From Catenulispora pinistramenti (GTDB taxonomy: Bacteria; Actinomycetota; Actinomycetes; Streptomycetales; Catenulisporaceae), in assembly GCF_018274385.1 (NCBI RefSeq), contig NZ_JAAFYZ010000006.1, forward strand, positions 56,344-120,343: DNA of 64,000 nt, in the 5' to 3' direction. Below are positions 33,834 to 43,211 of the stretch, one piece after another. Each line of letters begins with the position of its first letter. Within the stretch, counting starts at the first letter, position 1. Made by a program: the position numbers and the translations under genes. The notes under the pieces were generated by a model. It was given only the letters and a program-made list of their open reading frames with translations, searched no databases and had not been told where the DNA came from.

Positions 33834-34676
33834 ATGCACATCGGCATAAAGGGCATATCCACAGCTGTACTTACCGCGGCGGTTCTGACGACGGCCGCCT
33901 GCAGCAGTTCGGGCTCGATCAGTGCGTCCTCCGGGGGTTCCAGCGGACCGGGCAGTGTCTTCGGCAAGACGTCGTCCGCTCCGACCGGGGCGCAGTCCGG
34001 GGCGCCGAGCAGTGTCTCCACCGGTGCGTCCGGCGGCGCTCCGAGCAGCGCTGCCACCGGTGGCTCGGGCGGCACTCTGACGACAGACCAGATCAAGCAG
34101 ATCCTGCTGACCGACAAGGACGCCCCGGGTTACACCTACGACGCCTCGGCGGACAGCGCGACGACCACCGACACATCCGCCGTCGTGACGGCCGGAGGTG
34201 CCGCCTGCCAGACGTTCGTCGACGCCCAGAACGGCCTGACCACGAAGTACGGCACGACCGCCGAGGTCGACCGCGAACTGAAGAAGACCGCCGAGGGCCA
34301 CGTCATCGAGGACTCGACGATGGCGTTCCCCTCGCCGGACAAGGCCGCCGCGGTGATCACGGACCTGACCGCGAGCCTGGCGAATTGCAAGAGCCTGACC
34401 ACGAACCAGTCGGGTTCCACGGCCACCATGCAGCTCTCCCCGATCCCGCAACTGATCAAGGACGGTCAGGTCGGCTACGTCGACACCCTCACCATCAGCG
34501 GCAAGCCCGTGCTGATGGCCGCCGACGTCGTCCATGTCGGCACCGGGCTCTCCCTGGTCGCCCTGATCGGCCCGATGACGAGCGACAACACGATCCTGCA
34601 GCAGATGGGCTCCACCCTCAGCCATCTGTCCGACCTGCAGGTCGGGCGCCTGAAGACCGCGCAGGGCATCAGCTGA
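33834..34676 (+). CDS. Lipoprotein with sensor-domain-like fold
   Basis: A 280-residue lipoprotein: signal peptide of about 22 residues with lipobox TTAAC, Cys23. A Ser/Gly/Thr-rich linker (about residues 24-90) leads to a folded domain with conserved-looking cysteines (AACQTFVDAQNG and LANCKSL) that probably form a disulfide. The fold may be the PknH-type extracytoplasmic sensor domain, by resemblance only. The start ATG 33834 was chosen because GGGGGAG precedes it; ATG 33816 lies upstream of that ribosome site. Probably surface-exposed. Confidence 0.75.
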   Translation: MHIGIKGISTAVLTAAVLTTAACSSSGSISASSGGSSGPGSVFGKTSSAPTGAQSGAPSSVSTGASGGAPSSAATGGSGGTLTTDQIKQILLTDKDAPGYTYDASADSATTTDTSAVVTAGGAACQTFVDAQNGLTTKYGTTAEVDRELKKTAEGHVIEDSTMAFPSPDKAAAVITDLTASLANCKSLTTNQSGSTATMQLSPIPQLIKDGQVGYVDTLTISGKPVLMAADVVHVGTGLSLVALIGPMTSDNTILQQMGSTLSHLSDLQVGRLKTAQGIS

Positions 34677-34717
34677 CAGCTGAGCTCGCTGTGAGCCCGC
34701 GCTAGTCGCTTGCCGCC

Positions 34718-34749
34718 GGCGGTAGCCTTCCAACAGAAGTGCTACCGCC
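34718..34749 (+). terminator. Hairpin between two lipoprotein genes
   Basis: A perfect 9-bp stem GGCGGTAGC/GCTACCGCC with a 14-nt loop, ending 23 nt before the next start codon. It may end the upstream transcript or act as a leader structure for the downstream gene; there is no U-tract. Confidence 0.45.
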
Positions 34750-34772
34750 ACGGACGTAGCGAGGCGAAGCGT

Positions 34773-35432
34773 ATGAGCCGCATCATGCCGTTGGTGGCCT
34801 TGACCGTCTCAGCGCTGCTCGTCGGCTGCTCGTCGGCGAGTGACAAGGGCAAGTCGCAGGCGTCGGAGACATCCACCACCGTCACCACGACAGCCGCGAC
34901 CGCGACGCCGACTTCCGCGGCGACAAGTCAGCCGTCTGCGTCTGCGACGTCGCCGCTGGCCGGGCTGGCGCTCGCGATCTCCGACCTGCCCTACGGTTGG
35001 GCGTCGTCCCCGCCGTCCACGGACAGCTCGGTCACTGCGCCCTGCTCCGCGATCACCGCGGACGCCACCGCTCACCTGCCGAACCAGGCCGAGGTGGACT
35101 TCCAACAGTCCGAGGACGGGCCGTTCCTCCAGGAGATCCTGGCCGGCGGATCGGCTCAGCAGACACAGGCCGCGTGGGCGGCGGTGCAGAAGGCGCCGAG
35201 CTTGTGCGTCGAGCCGACGCGATTGGCCACGACGCCGTTCCAGTCCTACGGCGACGCGAGCTACGCGCTGGCACTGACCGCCACCAGGGCGGGCGTGGCC
35301 TACGGCGGCGATGTCGTGGTCATCCGCAAGGGCCAGACGTTCGCCGAGGTGGTCGTGTTCGGCGTCGGGGGCGTCCAGCCGGCGCTCGTCCAGCAGGTGG
35401 CGGCGAAGGCAGTGGGCAAGCTCGGTTCGTAG
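34773..35432 (+). CDS. Secreted lipoprotein, function unknown
   Basis: A 219-residue lipoprotein with lipobox LLVGC (Cys19), a Ser/Thr/Ala-rich linker to about residue 65 and a folded domain with cysteines in APCSAIT and SLCVEP, likely disulfide-bonded. It resembles the preceding lipoprotein in layout (a single Cys anchor, low-complexity linker, compact domain), suggesting distant duplication. GAGGCGAAGC before ATG 34773 sets the start; the longer frame to 34710 runs through a hairpin. Confidence 0.75.
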   Translation: MSRIMPLVALTVSALLVGCSSASDKGKSQASETSTTVTTTAATATPTSAATSQPSASATSPLAGLALAISDLPYGWASSPPSTDSSVTAPCSAITADATAHLPNQAEVDFQQSEDGPFLQEILAGGSAQQTQAAWAAVQKAPSLCVEPTRLATTPFQSYGDASYALALTATRAGVAYGGDVVVIRKGQTFAEVVVFGVGGVQPALVQQVAAKAVGKLGS

Positions 35433-36057
35433 GAAGCGCTTCTCCCGACGAGGCGGGCGTCGTCATCCAAGGTAAACAGAAATCAAGATTGTGAACAGCT
35501 TCAAACAAGTAGCGATTGTGCCTTCTGCCAGGACTATCAAGGCCTGCGGTCCGCAACGGAGCCGACACATTGACGGGTCCGTGCCCTGAACCGTGCCGAA
35601 ATCAATCCAGATCGATCTGCGCCGATCTTCGAGAAGTGATCGCAAGCCACGTTCTCCAGACCCGCCGTCGGCGATGAACGCCGCGAGGTGGCGCTCGGCG
35701 GTGGCCGAGCGCCGTTGCGGGCCGGACCCGTCCCGCCGCCGCGCGCGGTCAAGTCCTTGGCGGCTCCGCGCGATGGACCTTCACAGATCGCGGCTGATCG
35801 TCAAGGTGGAGACCCCGATTCCTTTGGTCAGGCCACTGACGCGCACCCCGCGGGCCCGATGGATCTTCCTCAAGATCAGAGCAGGTCGTTGAGGTTGGCA
35901 TCAGCGGTGTCGCACCTGCCGGTTGCAACTGGGTAACGGATGGCTTCCGGACTGTTACGGGATCTTGACACTGCGGGTTCGGCCGAGTGGGATGTGCGAC
36001 ACCTGTTCGTTCATGTTCGATCCTGGTGGCATTCTCACTCGGCAGGGAGACCCTCAT
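35433..36057. other. 625-base region without a recognisable gene
   Basis: No credible gene is seen. Short open frames at 35593-35892 (plus) and 35463-35645 (minus) lack ribosome sites and recognisable motifs. Its base composition is lower in GC than the neighbours in the first 200 bases, compatible with decayed sequence. The right end holds the promoter and candidate operator of the following sugar transporter. Confidence 0.55.
35965..36019 (+). promoter_or_regulatory. Promoter and TTCG direct repeats upstream of the galactoside ABC operon
   Basis: A perfect TTGACA (35965-35970) and TGGGAT (35988-35993), 17 nt apart. Downstream are GTTCG at 36005-36009 and 36015-36019, exactly 10 bp apart, with another GTTCG at 35977. 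DeoR/GlpR-family repressors bind TTCG direct repeats, and such a regulator is encoded in the cluster. Confidence 0.5.
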
Positions 36058-37398
36058 ATGACTTCCCCTCGGATTCCCCAAAACTTCGAGCGGCCCTTCA
36101 CGCGTCGAGGCCTTTTCAAGGGGATGGGCGCGGCCGCGGCGTTCGCGACGGTGCCGGGCGCTTTGGCTGCTTGTTCCTCGAGTTCGAGTTCGAAATCCAC
36201 TGGCAACTCCGGCTCGGCCACCGCCCCGGTGACGTTCGGATCCAACTATTCCGACGCCAGCCCGAAGGCGGCGTTCGCGGCACTGTGTGCGGCGGCCACG
36301 GCGGCCGGCGGCCCGAAGGTGACCATCAACACGGTCGACCACAACACGTTCCAGACCAACATCACCAGCTATCTGCAAGGCACCCCGGACGACCTGTTCA
36401 CCTGGTTCGCCGGCTACCGCATGCAGTACTTCGCGGCGCAGGGCCTGGCGCTGCCCCTGGACGACGTCTGGGCGAAGATCGGCGGCAACTTCAGCGCCCC
36501 GGTGAAGACCCTGTCCACCGGCCTGGACGGCCACCAGTACTTCGTGCCGATCTACAACTACCCGTGGGTGGTCTTCTACAACAAGAGCCACTTCGCCGAG
36601 AAGGGCTACACCGTCCCGACCACCTGGGACGACTTCATCACGCTGTGCAAGAAGATGAAGTCCGACGGCATCGTCCCGCTGGCCTTCGCCGACAAGGACG
36701 GCTGGCCCGCGCTGGGCACGTTCGACATCCTCAACATGCGGATCAACGGGTACGACTACCACCAGAAGCTGATGAAGCACCAGGTGCCGTGGACCGACGC
36801 CGGCGTCAAGGCGGTCTTCGACCAGTGGGCCGAGCTGATGCCGTACATGCAGACCGGCGCCAACGGCCGCATCTGGCAGGACGCTGCGAAGACGCTGGAG
36901 CAGAAGCAGGCCGGCATGATGTTCCAGGGCACCAACCAGGTCGCCGCGCAGTACGTCTCGGACAACGCGAAACTGGACGACCTGGACTTCTTCCAGTACC
37001 CGGCGATCAACCCGACGTACGGCCAGGACTACATGGACGCCCCGACCGACGGCTTCATGATCAGTAAGAAGGCGAAGAACGCGGCCGGCGCCAAGGCGAT
37101 CCTGGAGTACATAGGCACCGCGGCCGCCGAGACGACGTTCCTGAAGACCGACCAGTGGGACGTGGGCGTCGCCACCGGACTGCAGGCGCCGTCCTACGAC
37201 GCCATCCAGACGAAGTCGGTCACGACGATCGCCGGCTGCAAGGCCGTGTCGCAGTTCATGGACCGGGACGCCGACCCGGCGATGGCCACCGCGATGATCT
37301 CGATCATCCAGAAGTTCATCGACGACCCGAGCACCGGCAACATCGCCGGCCTGCAGAACAGCGCCGAGCAGCAGGCGAAGGCGATCTACACGTCATGA
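36058..37398 (+). CDS. Sugar ABC transporter substrate-binding protein (Tat lipoprotein)
   Basis: A 446-residue extracellular solute-binding protein of family 1. The signal has a twin-arginine motif (TRRGLFKG, R16-R17), a hydrophobic core and a lipobox ending at Cys39, so it is probably exported folded by Tat and lipidated. The mature part has the family strands WFAGYRMQYFAAQGLALPLDDVW and YNYPWVVFYNKSHFAEKGY. It is the first gene of a five-gene uptake and cleavage cluster, with permeases, a DeoR regulator and a GH27 alpha-galactosidase, so an alpha-galactoside is the likely ligand. GGGAGA precedes the ATG. Its stop overlaps the next start by 4 nt. Confidence 0.9.
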   Translation: MTSPRIPQNFERPFTRRGLFKGMGAAAAFATVPGALAACSSSSSSKSTGNSGSATAPVTFGSNYSDASPKAAFAALCAAATAAGGPKVTINTVDHNTFQTNITSYLQGTPDDLFTWFAGYRMQYFAAQGLALPLDDVWAKIGGNFSAPVKTLSTGLDGHQYFVPIYNYPWVVFYNKSHFAEKGYTVPTTWDDFITLCKKMKSDGIVPLAFADKDGWPALGTFDILNMRINGYDYHQKLMKHQVPWTDAGVKAVFDQWAELMPYMQTGANGRIWQDAAKTLEQKQAGMMFQGTNQVAAQYVSDNAKLDDLDFFQYPAINPTYGQDYMDAPTDGFMISKKAKNAAGAKAILEYIGTAAAETTFLKTDQWDVGVATGLQAPSYDAIQTKSVTTIAGCKAVSQFMDRDADPAMATAMISIIQKFIDDPSTGNIAGLQNSAEQQAKAIYTS

Positions 37399-38402
37399 CC
37401 GACCACGAACTCGACCCGGCGACGGCCGGGGCGCCCCGCGCGCCCCGACGCCGTCGCCGGGTGGGCAGGCTCAGCGGCCGGGACAAGGCCGTGGTGGCCG
37501 TCCTGCTGGGCCTGCCCATCCTCCTCGACCTCGCGTTCATCTGGGGCCCGGCGTTGGGCACCATCGGCTTGTCGTTCACGAAATGGAACGGCGTGGGCAG
37601 CCTGTCCACGAAGGCCTGCCTGCCGAACGTCCCCTCGATCCTGAGCAACGGATGTCTGTACGGCGTCCAGAACTACCACCAGGCCCTCACCATCTACCCC
37701 GAGTTCTGGCCTGCGGTCCGGCACAACCTGATCTGGCTGGCGGTGTTCGTCTTCTTCGCGACTCCGCTGGGCATGTTCTTCGCCGTCCTCATCGACCGCG
37801 GCATCAAGGGCAGCCGGATGTATCAGAGCATCCTGTTCCTGCCGGTGATGCTGTCGCTGGCGCTGGTCGGCATCATCTGGGAGTTCATGTACTCCCAGAA
37901 CTACGGCCTGATCAACACCGTCATCGGCCACAACCACAACGGCAACGCCATCGACTGGCTGGGCAACCCGAAACTGAACCTGTGGGCGGTGCTCGTCGAG
38001 GCCACCTGGCGGCAGGCCGGTTATGTGATGGTGCTCTATCTGGCCGGCCTCAAGGCGGTGGACCCACAGCTGCGCGAGGCGGCGCTGATGGACGGCACCA
38101 ACGCCTGGCAGACCTTCTGGAAAGTGGTCTTCCCGGTGATGCGGCCCATCAACATCGTCGTCATGGTGGTGACGGTCATCGAATCGTTGCGGGCCTTCGA
38201 TCTGGTCTACATCACCAACAAGGGCATCAACGGCCTGGAGCTGCTGTCGGTCCTGGTCACCTCCAACATCGTCGGGGAGACACAGCGGGTCGGCTTCGGG
38301 TCGGCGCTCGGCGTGGTTCTGCTGGTCATCTCCCTCGTGCCGATCTGCACGTTCCTGTACCTCACGTTCCGCCGCGAGAGCCAACCCAAGGGCGCCCGAT
38401 GA
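37395..38402 (+). CDS. Sugar ABC transporter permease 1
   Basis: A 335-residue MalF/UgpA-type inner membrane permease with six helices. The EAA coupling loop reads REAALMDGTNAWQTFWKVVFPVMRP (about residues 230-254). A charged Arg-rich N-terminus precedes the first helix. The start overlaps the binding-protein stop (ATGA) and its own stop overlaps permease 2, so all three are one translational unit. No ATPase gene is adjacent; a shared MsiK-type ATPase elsewhere is expected. Confidence 0.9.
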   Translation: MTDHELDPATAGAPRAPRRRRRVGRLSGRDKAVVAVLLGLPILLDLAFIWGPALGTIGLSFTKWNGVGSLSTKACLPNVPSILSNGCLYGVQNYHQALTIYPEFWPAVRHNLIWLAVFVFFATPLGMFFAVLIDRGIKGSRMYQSILFLPVMLSLALVGIIWEFMYSQNYGLINTVIGHNHNGNAIDWLGNPKLNLWAVLVEATWRQAGYVMVLYLAGLKAVDPQLREAALMDGTNAWQTFWKVVFPVMRPINIVVMVVTVIESLRAFDLVYITNKGINGLELLSVLVTSNIVGETQRVGFGSALGVVLLVISLVPICTFLYLTFRRESQPKGAR

Positions 38403-39313
38403 CTGCACAGACCATTCAGGGGACGGCCCCCCGCGCCTCGGCCGGGGGGAGCAAGAAGCCGCTGCGCTGGGGACAGATCGCCTCGCAGGTGTTCCTGATC
38501 TGCGCGTGCGTGCTGTGGCTGCTGCCGATCGTCTTCGCGCTGTACGTGGCGCTCCGCCCGTACTCGGACACCCAGAAGTACGGCTACGTGTCGTTGCCGC
38601 ACCACCTGACGCTGAAGAACTTCAGCGACGCGTGGAGCCAGTCGGACATGGTGCACTACTTCTGGAACTCGGTCCTGATCACCGTGCCCTCGGTGATCAT
38701 CGTCCTGGCGCTCGCCTCCGGCCTCGCGTTCGTCCTCACCCGGGTGAACGTCAAGATCAACGTGGCCCTGCTGATCGTGTTCACGGCCGGGAACCTGCTG
38801 CCCCAGCAGGTCATCATCACCCCGCTGTACCGGCTCTTCCTGCAGATCCACGTGCCGACGTTCCTGGCCGGCAGCGGGCTGCTGTACAACTCGATCCTCG
38901 GCCTGGTCGTCATCAACGTCTCGTTCCAGCTCGGCTTCTGCACCTTCGTGCTGAGCAACTACATGAAGTCGATCCCCGACGAGATGTACGAGGCCGCGTT
39001 GGTGGACGGAGCGGGTCTGTGGACCCGGTTCCAGAAGCTGACCCTCCCGCTGTGCCGCCCCGCGCTGGCGGCCCTGGCGACGCTGTTGACGACCTGGATC
39101 TACAACGACTTCTTCTGGGCCATCACCTTGATGTCCTCGGGCGACAAGCGACCCATCACCTCCGCGCTGGCCAACCTGCAGGGTCAGTTCGTGAGCAACC
39201 AGAACCTGATCGCCGCGGCCGCGATGATCGTGGCGGTTCCGACACTGGTCGTGTACGTGCTGTTGCAGAAGCAGTTCATCGCCGGACTGTCGCTGGGGAG
39301 CAGCAAGGGCTGA
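38399..39313 (+). CDS. Sugar ABC transporter permease 2
   Basis: A 304-residue MalG/UgpE-type permease with six helices and the coupling loop YEAALVDGAGLWTRFQKLTLPLCRP (about residues 199-223). It pairs with permease 1 to form the membrane channel. ATGA overlap with permease 1. The transcript probably ends in the 160-nt gap before the DeoR gene, where no strong hairpin is seen, so read-through into the regulator is possible. Confidence 0.9.
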   Translation: MTAQTIQGTAPRASAGGSKKPLRWGQIASQVFLICACVLWLLPIVFALYVALRPYSDTQKYGYVSLPHHLTLKNFSDAWSQSDMVHYFWNSVLITVPSVIIVLALASGLAFVLTRVNVKINVALLIVFTAGNLLPQQVIITPLYRLFLQIHVPTFLAGSGLLYNSILGLVVINVSFQLGFCTFVLSNYMKSIPDEMYEAALVDGAGLWTRFQKLTLPLCRPALAALATLLTTWIYNDFFWAITLMSSGDKRPITSALANLQGQFVSNQNLIAAAAMIVAVPTLVVYVLLQKQFIAGLSLGSSKG

Positions 39314-39410
39314 GTTCGAAGGCCGGGTCGGCTGCCCGCACATCGCGACGCCTCTTGCGGGAAGCAGGGTTTTGTCGTGTACTCCACGTTGGTCGGTTCT
39401 GAGCGGTCCT

Positions 39411-39430
39411 GATGGCTTTCGATGGCTTCG
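39411..39430 (+). promoter_or_regulatory. TTCG direct repeats upstream of the DeoR-type gene
   Basis: GATGGCTTTCG and GATGGCTTCG lie in tandem at 10-bp spacing, 45 nt before the regulator's start. They resemble the repeats upstream of the ABC operon at 36005-36019 and may be an autoregulatory site. Confidence 0.4.
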
Positions 39431-39474
39431 TACCCCCGCAAAGGGCACGCGAGGCGAGGGGACGGGAGGGGCGG

Positions 39475-40278
39475 ATGCTGGCAGCGCAACGCCAAGCGTG
39501 GATCCTGCAGGAGGTCCGGCACCACGGTGCCGTGCGGGTCACGGACCTGGTCGCGGCGTTGCGGGTGTCCGACATGACGGTCCGCCGGGATCTGGACTCG
39601 CTGGCCGATCAGGGCCTGGTCACCAAGGTGCACGGCGGCGCCACGGCCCGCGGCGGCGGTTCCACCGACGAGCCGGCGTTCAGCGTGAAGGCCGCGCGGC
39701 AACGGCGGGCCAAGGAGGCGATCGCCCGGGCCGCCGCCGATCTGGTGCGGCCGGGGACGGCGATCGGGGTGTCGGCCGGTTCCACGACGTACGCCTTCGC
39801 GCAGCAGCTGGCCCGGGTGCCGGATCTGACCGTGGTGACCAACTCGCCGCCGGTCGCCGATCTGCTGCACGCGCTGCCCGGCCCGGCCCAGACGGTGATC
39901 CTCACCGGCGGCGTGCGCACCATCTCCGACGCGCTGGTCGGCCCGGTGGCGATCCAGGCGATCCGCCGGCTGCACCTGGACTGCGTGTTCATCGGGGTGC
40001 ACGGCATCGACGCCGAGGCCGGGTTCACCAGCCCGAACCTGATGGAGGCCGAGACCAACCGCACGCTGGTCTCCACGGCCCGGCGGCTGGTGGTGATGGC
40101 CGACCACACGAAGTGGGGGGTCGTGGGGCTCTCGGAGATCGCCGCCCTGCACGAGGCGTCGGTCCTGGTGAGCGATGACGGACTGGGCTCCGGGGCGCGG
40201 CAGGTGCTGCGCGAGACGGTGGGGGAGTTGATCGTCGTCCCCGTTGAAGGAACGGGGGCGAATGAGGAAGAAGAGTAG
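39475..40278 (+). CDS. DeoR/GlpR-family transcriptional regulator
   Basis: A 267-residue DeoR protein. The N-terminal helix-turn-helix is VTDLVAALRVSDMTVRRDLDSLADQGLVTKVHGGA, the family signature. The C-terminal sugar-phosphate sensor domain includes VSAGSTTYAFAQQL, TNSPPVADLL, LTGGVRT and GVHGID. It probably represses the galactoside uptake and hydrolase genes and responds to a phosphorylated sugar. GGGAGGGG precedes ATG 39475; the longer frame has no ribosome site. The alpha-galactosidase starts 9 nt after its stop. Confidence 0.9.
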   Translation: MLAAQRQAWILQEVRHHGAVRVTDLVAALRVSDMTVRRDLDSLADQGLVTKVHGGATARGGGSTDEPAFSVKAARQRRAKEAIARAAADLVRPGTAIGVSAGSTTYAFAQQLARVPDLTVVTNSPPVADLLHALPGPAQTVILTGGVRTISDALVGPVAIQAIRRLHLDCVFIGVHGIDAEAGFTSPNLMEAETNRTLVSTARRLVVMADHTKWGVVGLSEIAALHEASVLVSDDGLGSGARQVLRETVGELIVVPVEGTGANEEEE

Positions 40279-41895
<1,617 letters not shown>

Positions 41896-41978
41896 CGCCG
41901 GGCGCGTGAGCGCCTGACCGTTCTCATCGCCGGGCCCATCCGGTTGCGGACGGCATCAAGGCATCCGATCATCGCCTC

Positions 41979-42311
41979 ATGATGCCGACCTCGGAACTGG
42001 TGGACCCGGCGGTGCGCGCCTTCATCGACGCGCTGAACGCCAACGACCCGGCGGCCGTGCGCGCCGCCATGATCGAGAACGCGACGATGACCGACGACGG
42101 CACGCCGCGGCAGCTCGGGGACTGGCTGCAACGCGAGGCCTTCGACACGCACGGCCGGATGGACGTCACACAGCAGTCGCCGGACGGCCATGACCTGCTG
42201 GTCGACTACACGAACGACCAGTGGGGCACCATGGCCACCCGCTGGCACTTCGAGGTGCGGGACCACCGGGTCGCGCACTTCGACACCGGCCAGGCCCCAG
42301 CGGCGTCCTAG
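41979..42311 (+). CDS. SnoaL-like/NTF2-fold small protein
   Basis: A 110-residue protein with the NTF2/SnoaL profile: an N-terminal helix (DPAVRAFIDALNANDPAAVRAAM), then strands ending WHFEVRDHRVAHFDTGQ. Such proteins bind small hydrophobic ligands or catalyse isomerisation. The tandem ATG codons at 41979/41982 have no clear ribosome site. It stands alone between two catabolic clusters. Function unassigned. Confidence 0.7.
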   Translation: MMPTSELVDPAVRAFIDALNANDPAAVRAAMIENATMTDDGTPRQLGDWLQREAFDTHGRMDVTQQSPDGHDLLVDYTNDQWGTMATRWHFEVRDHRVAHFDTGQAPAAS

Positions 42312-42406
42312 CCGGTGGGCATGGCTGCCCCCGCCATGATCCGCCCCGGGTATGTGGCGGCGACCGACATGGGAAGCGCCATGCGCGCTCTCTAGCGTGA
42401 TCGGGT

Positions 42407-43201
42407 ATGACGCCTTCTATGGACGCTGCCGTCGCTTCTGTCGCCCCGTTGGACCTGTCCGGACGCACCGCTCTGGTCACCGGCGCCGCCGGCGGCATCG
42501 GCCTGGCCTGCGCCGAGCGGCTGGCCGCGGCCGGCGCCAAGGTGGTGGTCGCCGACATCAGCGCCGACGGCGCGCACGCCGCCGCCGAGCGGATCGGCGG
42601 CGAGGCGCTGGTCGCCGACCTGAGCGACCTGGACCAGGCCTCGGCGCTGCCGCACCGGGTCGGCGGGGTGGACGTGCTGGTGAACAACGCCGGACTGCAA
42701 TACGTGGCCCCGCTTCACGAGTTCCCGGTCGAGCGCTTCTCGCTGATCCTGCGGCTGATGCTGGAGGCGCCGTTCCGGCTGATCCGCGAATCGCTGCCGC
42801 ACATGTACGAGCGCGGCTGGGGCCGGATCGTGAACATCTCCTCGGCGCACGGCCTGCGGGCCTCGGAGTTCAAGGCCGCCTATGTGACCGCCAAGCACGG
42901 CCTGGAGGGGCTGTCGAAGGTCGCGGCGCTGGAGGGCGCCCCGTACGGCGTCACCTCGAACTGCGTGAACCCCGCCTACGTGCGCACCCCGTTGGTCGAG
43001 CACCAGATCGCCGACCAGGCCGCCGCACACGGCATCCCGGAGGACGAGGTGGTGGCGAAGGTGATGCTGGAGCGCTCGGCGGTCAAGCGCCTGATCGAGC
43101 CCGCCGAGGTGGCCGAGCTGGTGGCGTACCTGTGTTCCCCGGCCGCCGCCTCGATCTCCGGCGCCTCGATGGCGATGGACGGCGGATGGACAGCGCGGTG
43201 A
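42407..43201 (+). CDS. 3-hydroxybutyrate dehydrogenase-like SDR
   Basis: A 264-residue short-chain dehydrogenase. NAD loop TGAAGGIG (residues 25-32), NNAG at about 93, catalytic Ser146, Tyr159 and Lys163 (YVTAKHG) are all present. The segment ISSAHGLRASEFKAAYVTAKHG and the end of NPAYVRTPLVEHQI closely resemble 3-hydroxybutyrate dehydrogenases, which oxidise 3-hydroxybutyrate to acetoacetate. The context agrees: a two-subunit 3-oxoacid CoA-transferase follows. PucR begins 10 nt after its stop, so this is the first gene of a long operon. Confidence 0.88.
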   Translation: MTPSMDAAVASVAPLDLSGRTALVTGAAGGIGLACAERLAAAGAKVVVADISADGAHAAAERIGGEALVADLSDLDQASALPHRVGGVDVLVNNAGLQYVAPLHEFPVERFSLILRLMLEAPFRLIRESLPHMYERGWGRIVNISSAHGLRASEFKAAYVTAKHGLEGLSKVAALEGAPYGVTSNCVNPAYVRTPLVEHQIADQAAAHGIPEDEVVAKVMLERSAVKRLIEPAEVAELVAYLCSPAAASISGASMAMDGGWTAR

Positions 43202-43211
43202 GGCGCGCGTG

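Noticed and set aside
35463..35645. 60-residue minus-strand frame, first thought to be an IS remnant
   Set aside because: No transposase motif and no terminal inverted or direct repeats around it.
35593..35892. 99-residue plus-strand frame between the lipoprotein and the sugar transporter
   Set aside because: Arg/Pro-rich, no ribosome site, no homologous-looking motif; probably non-coding.
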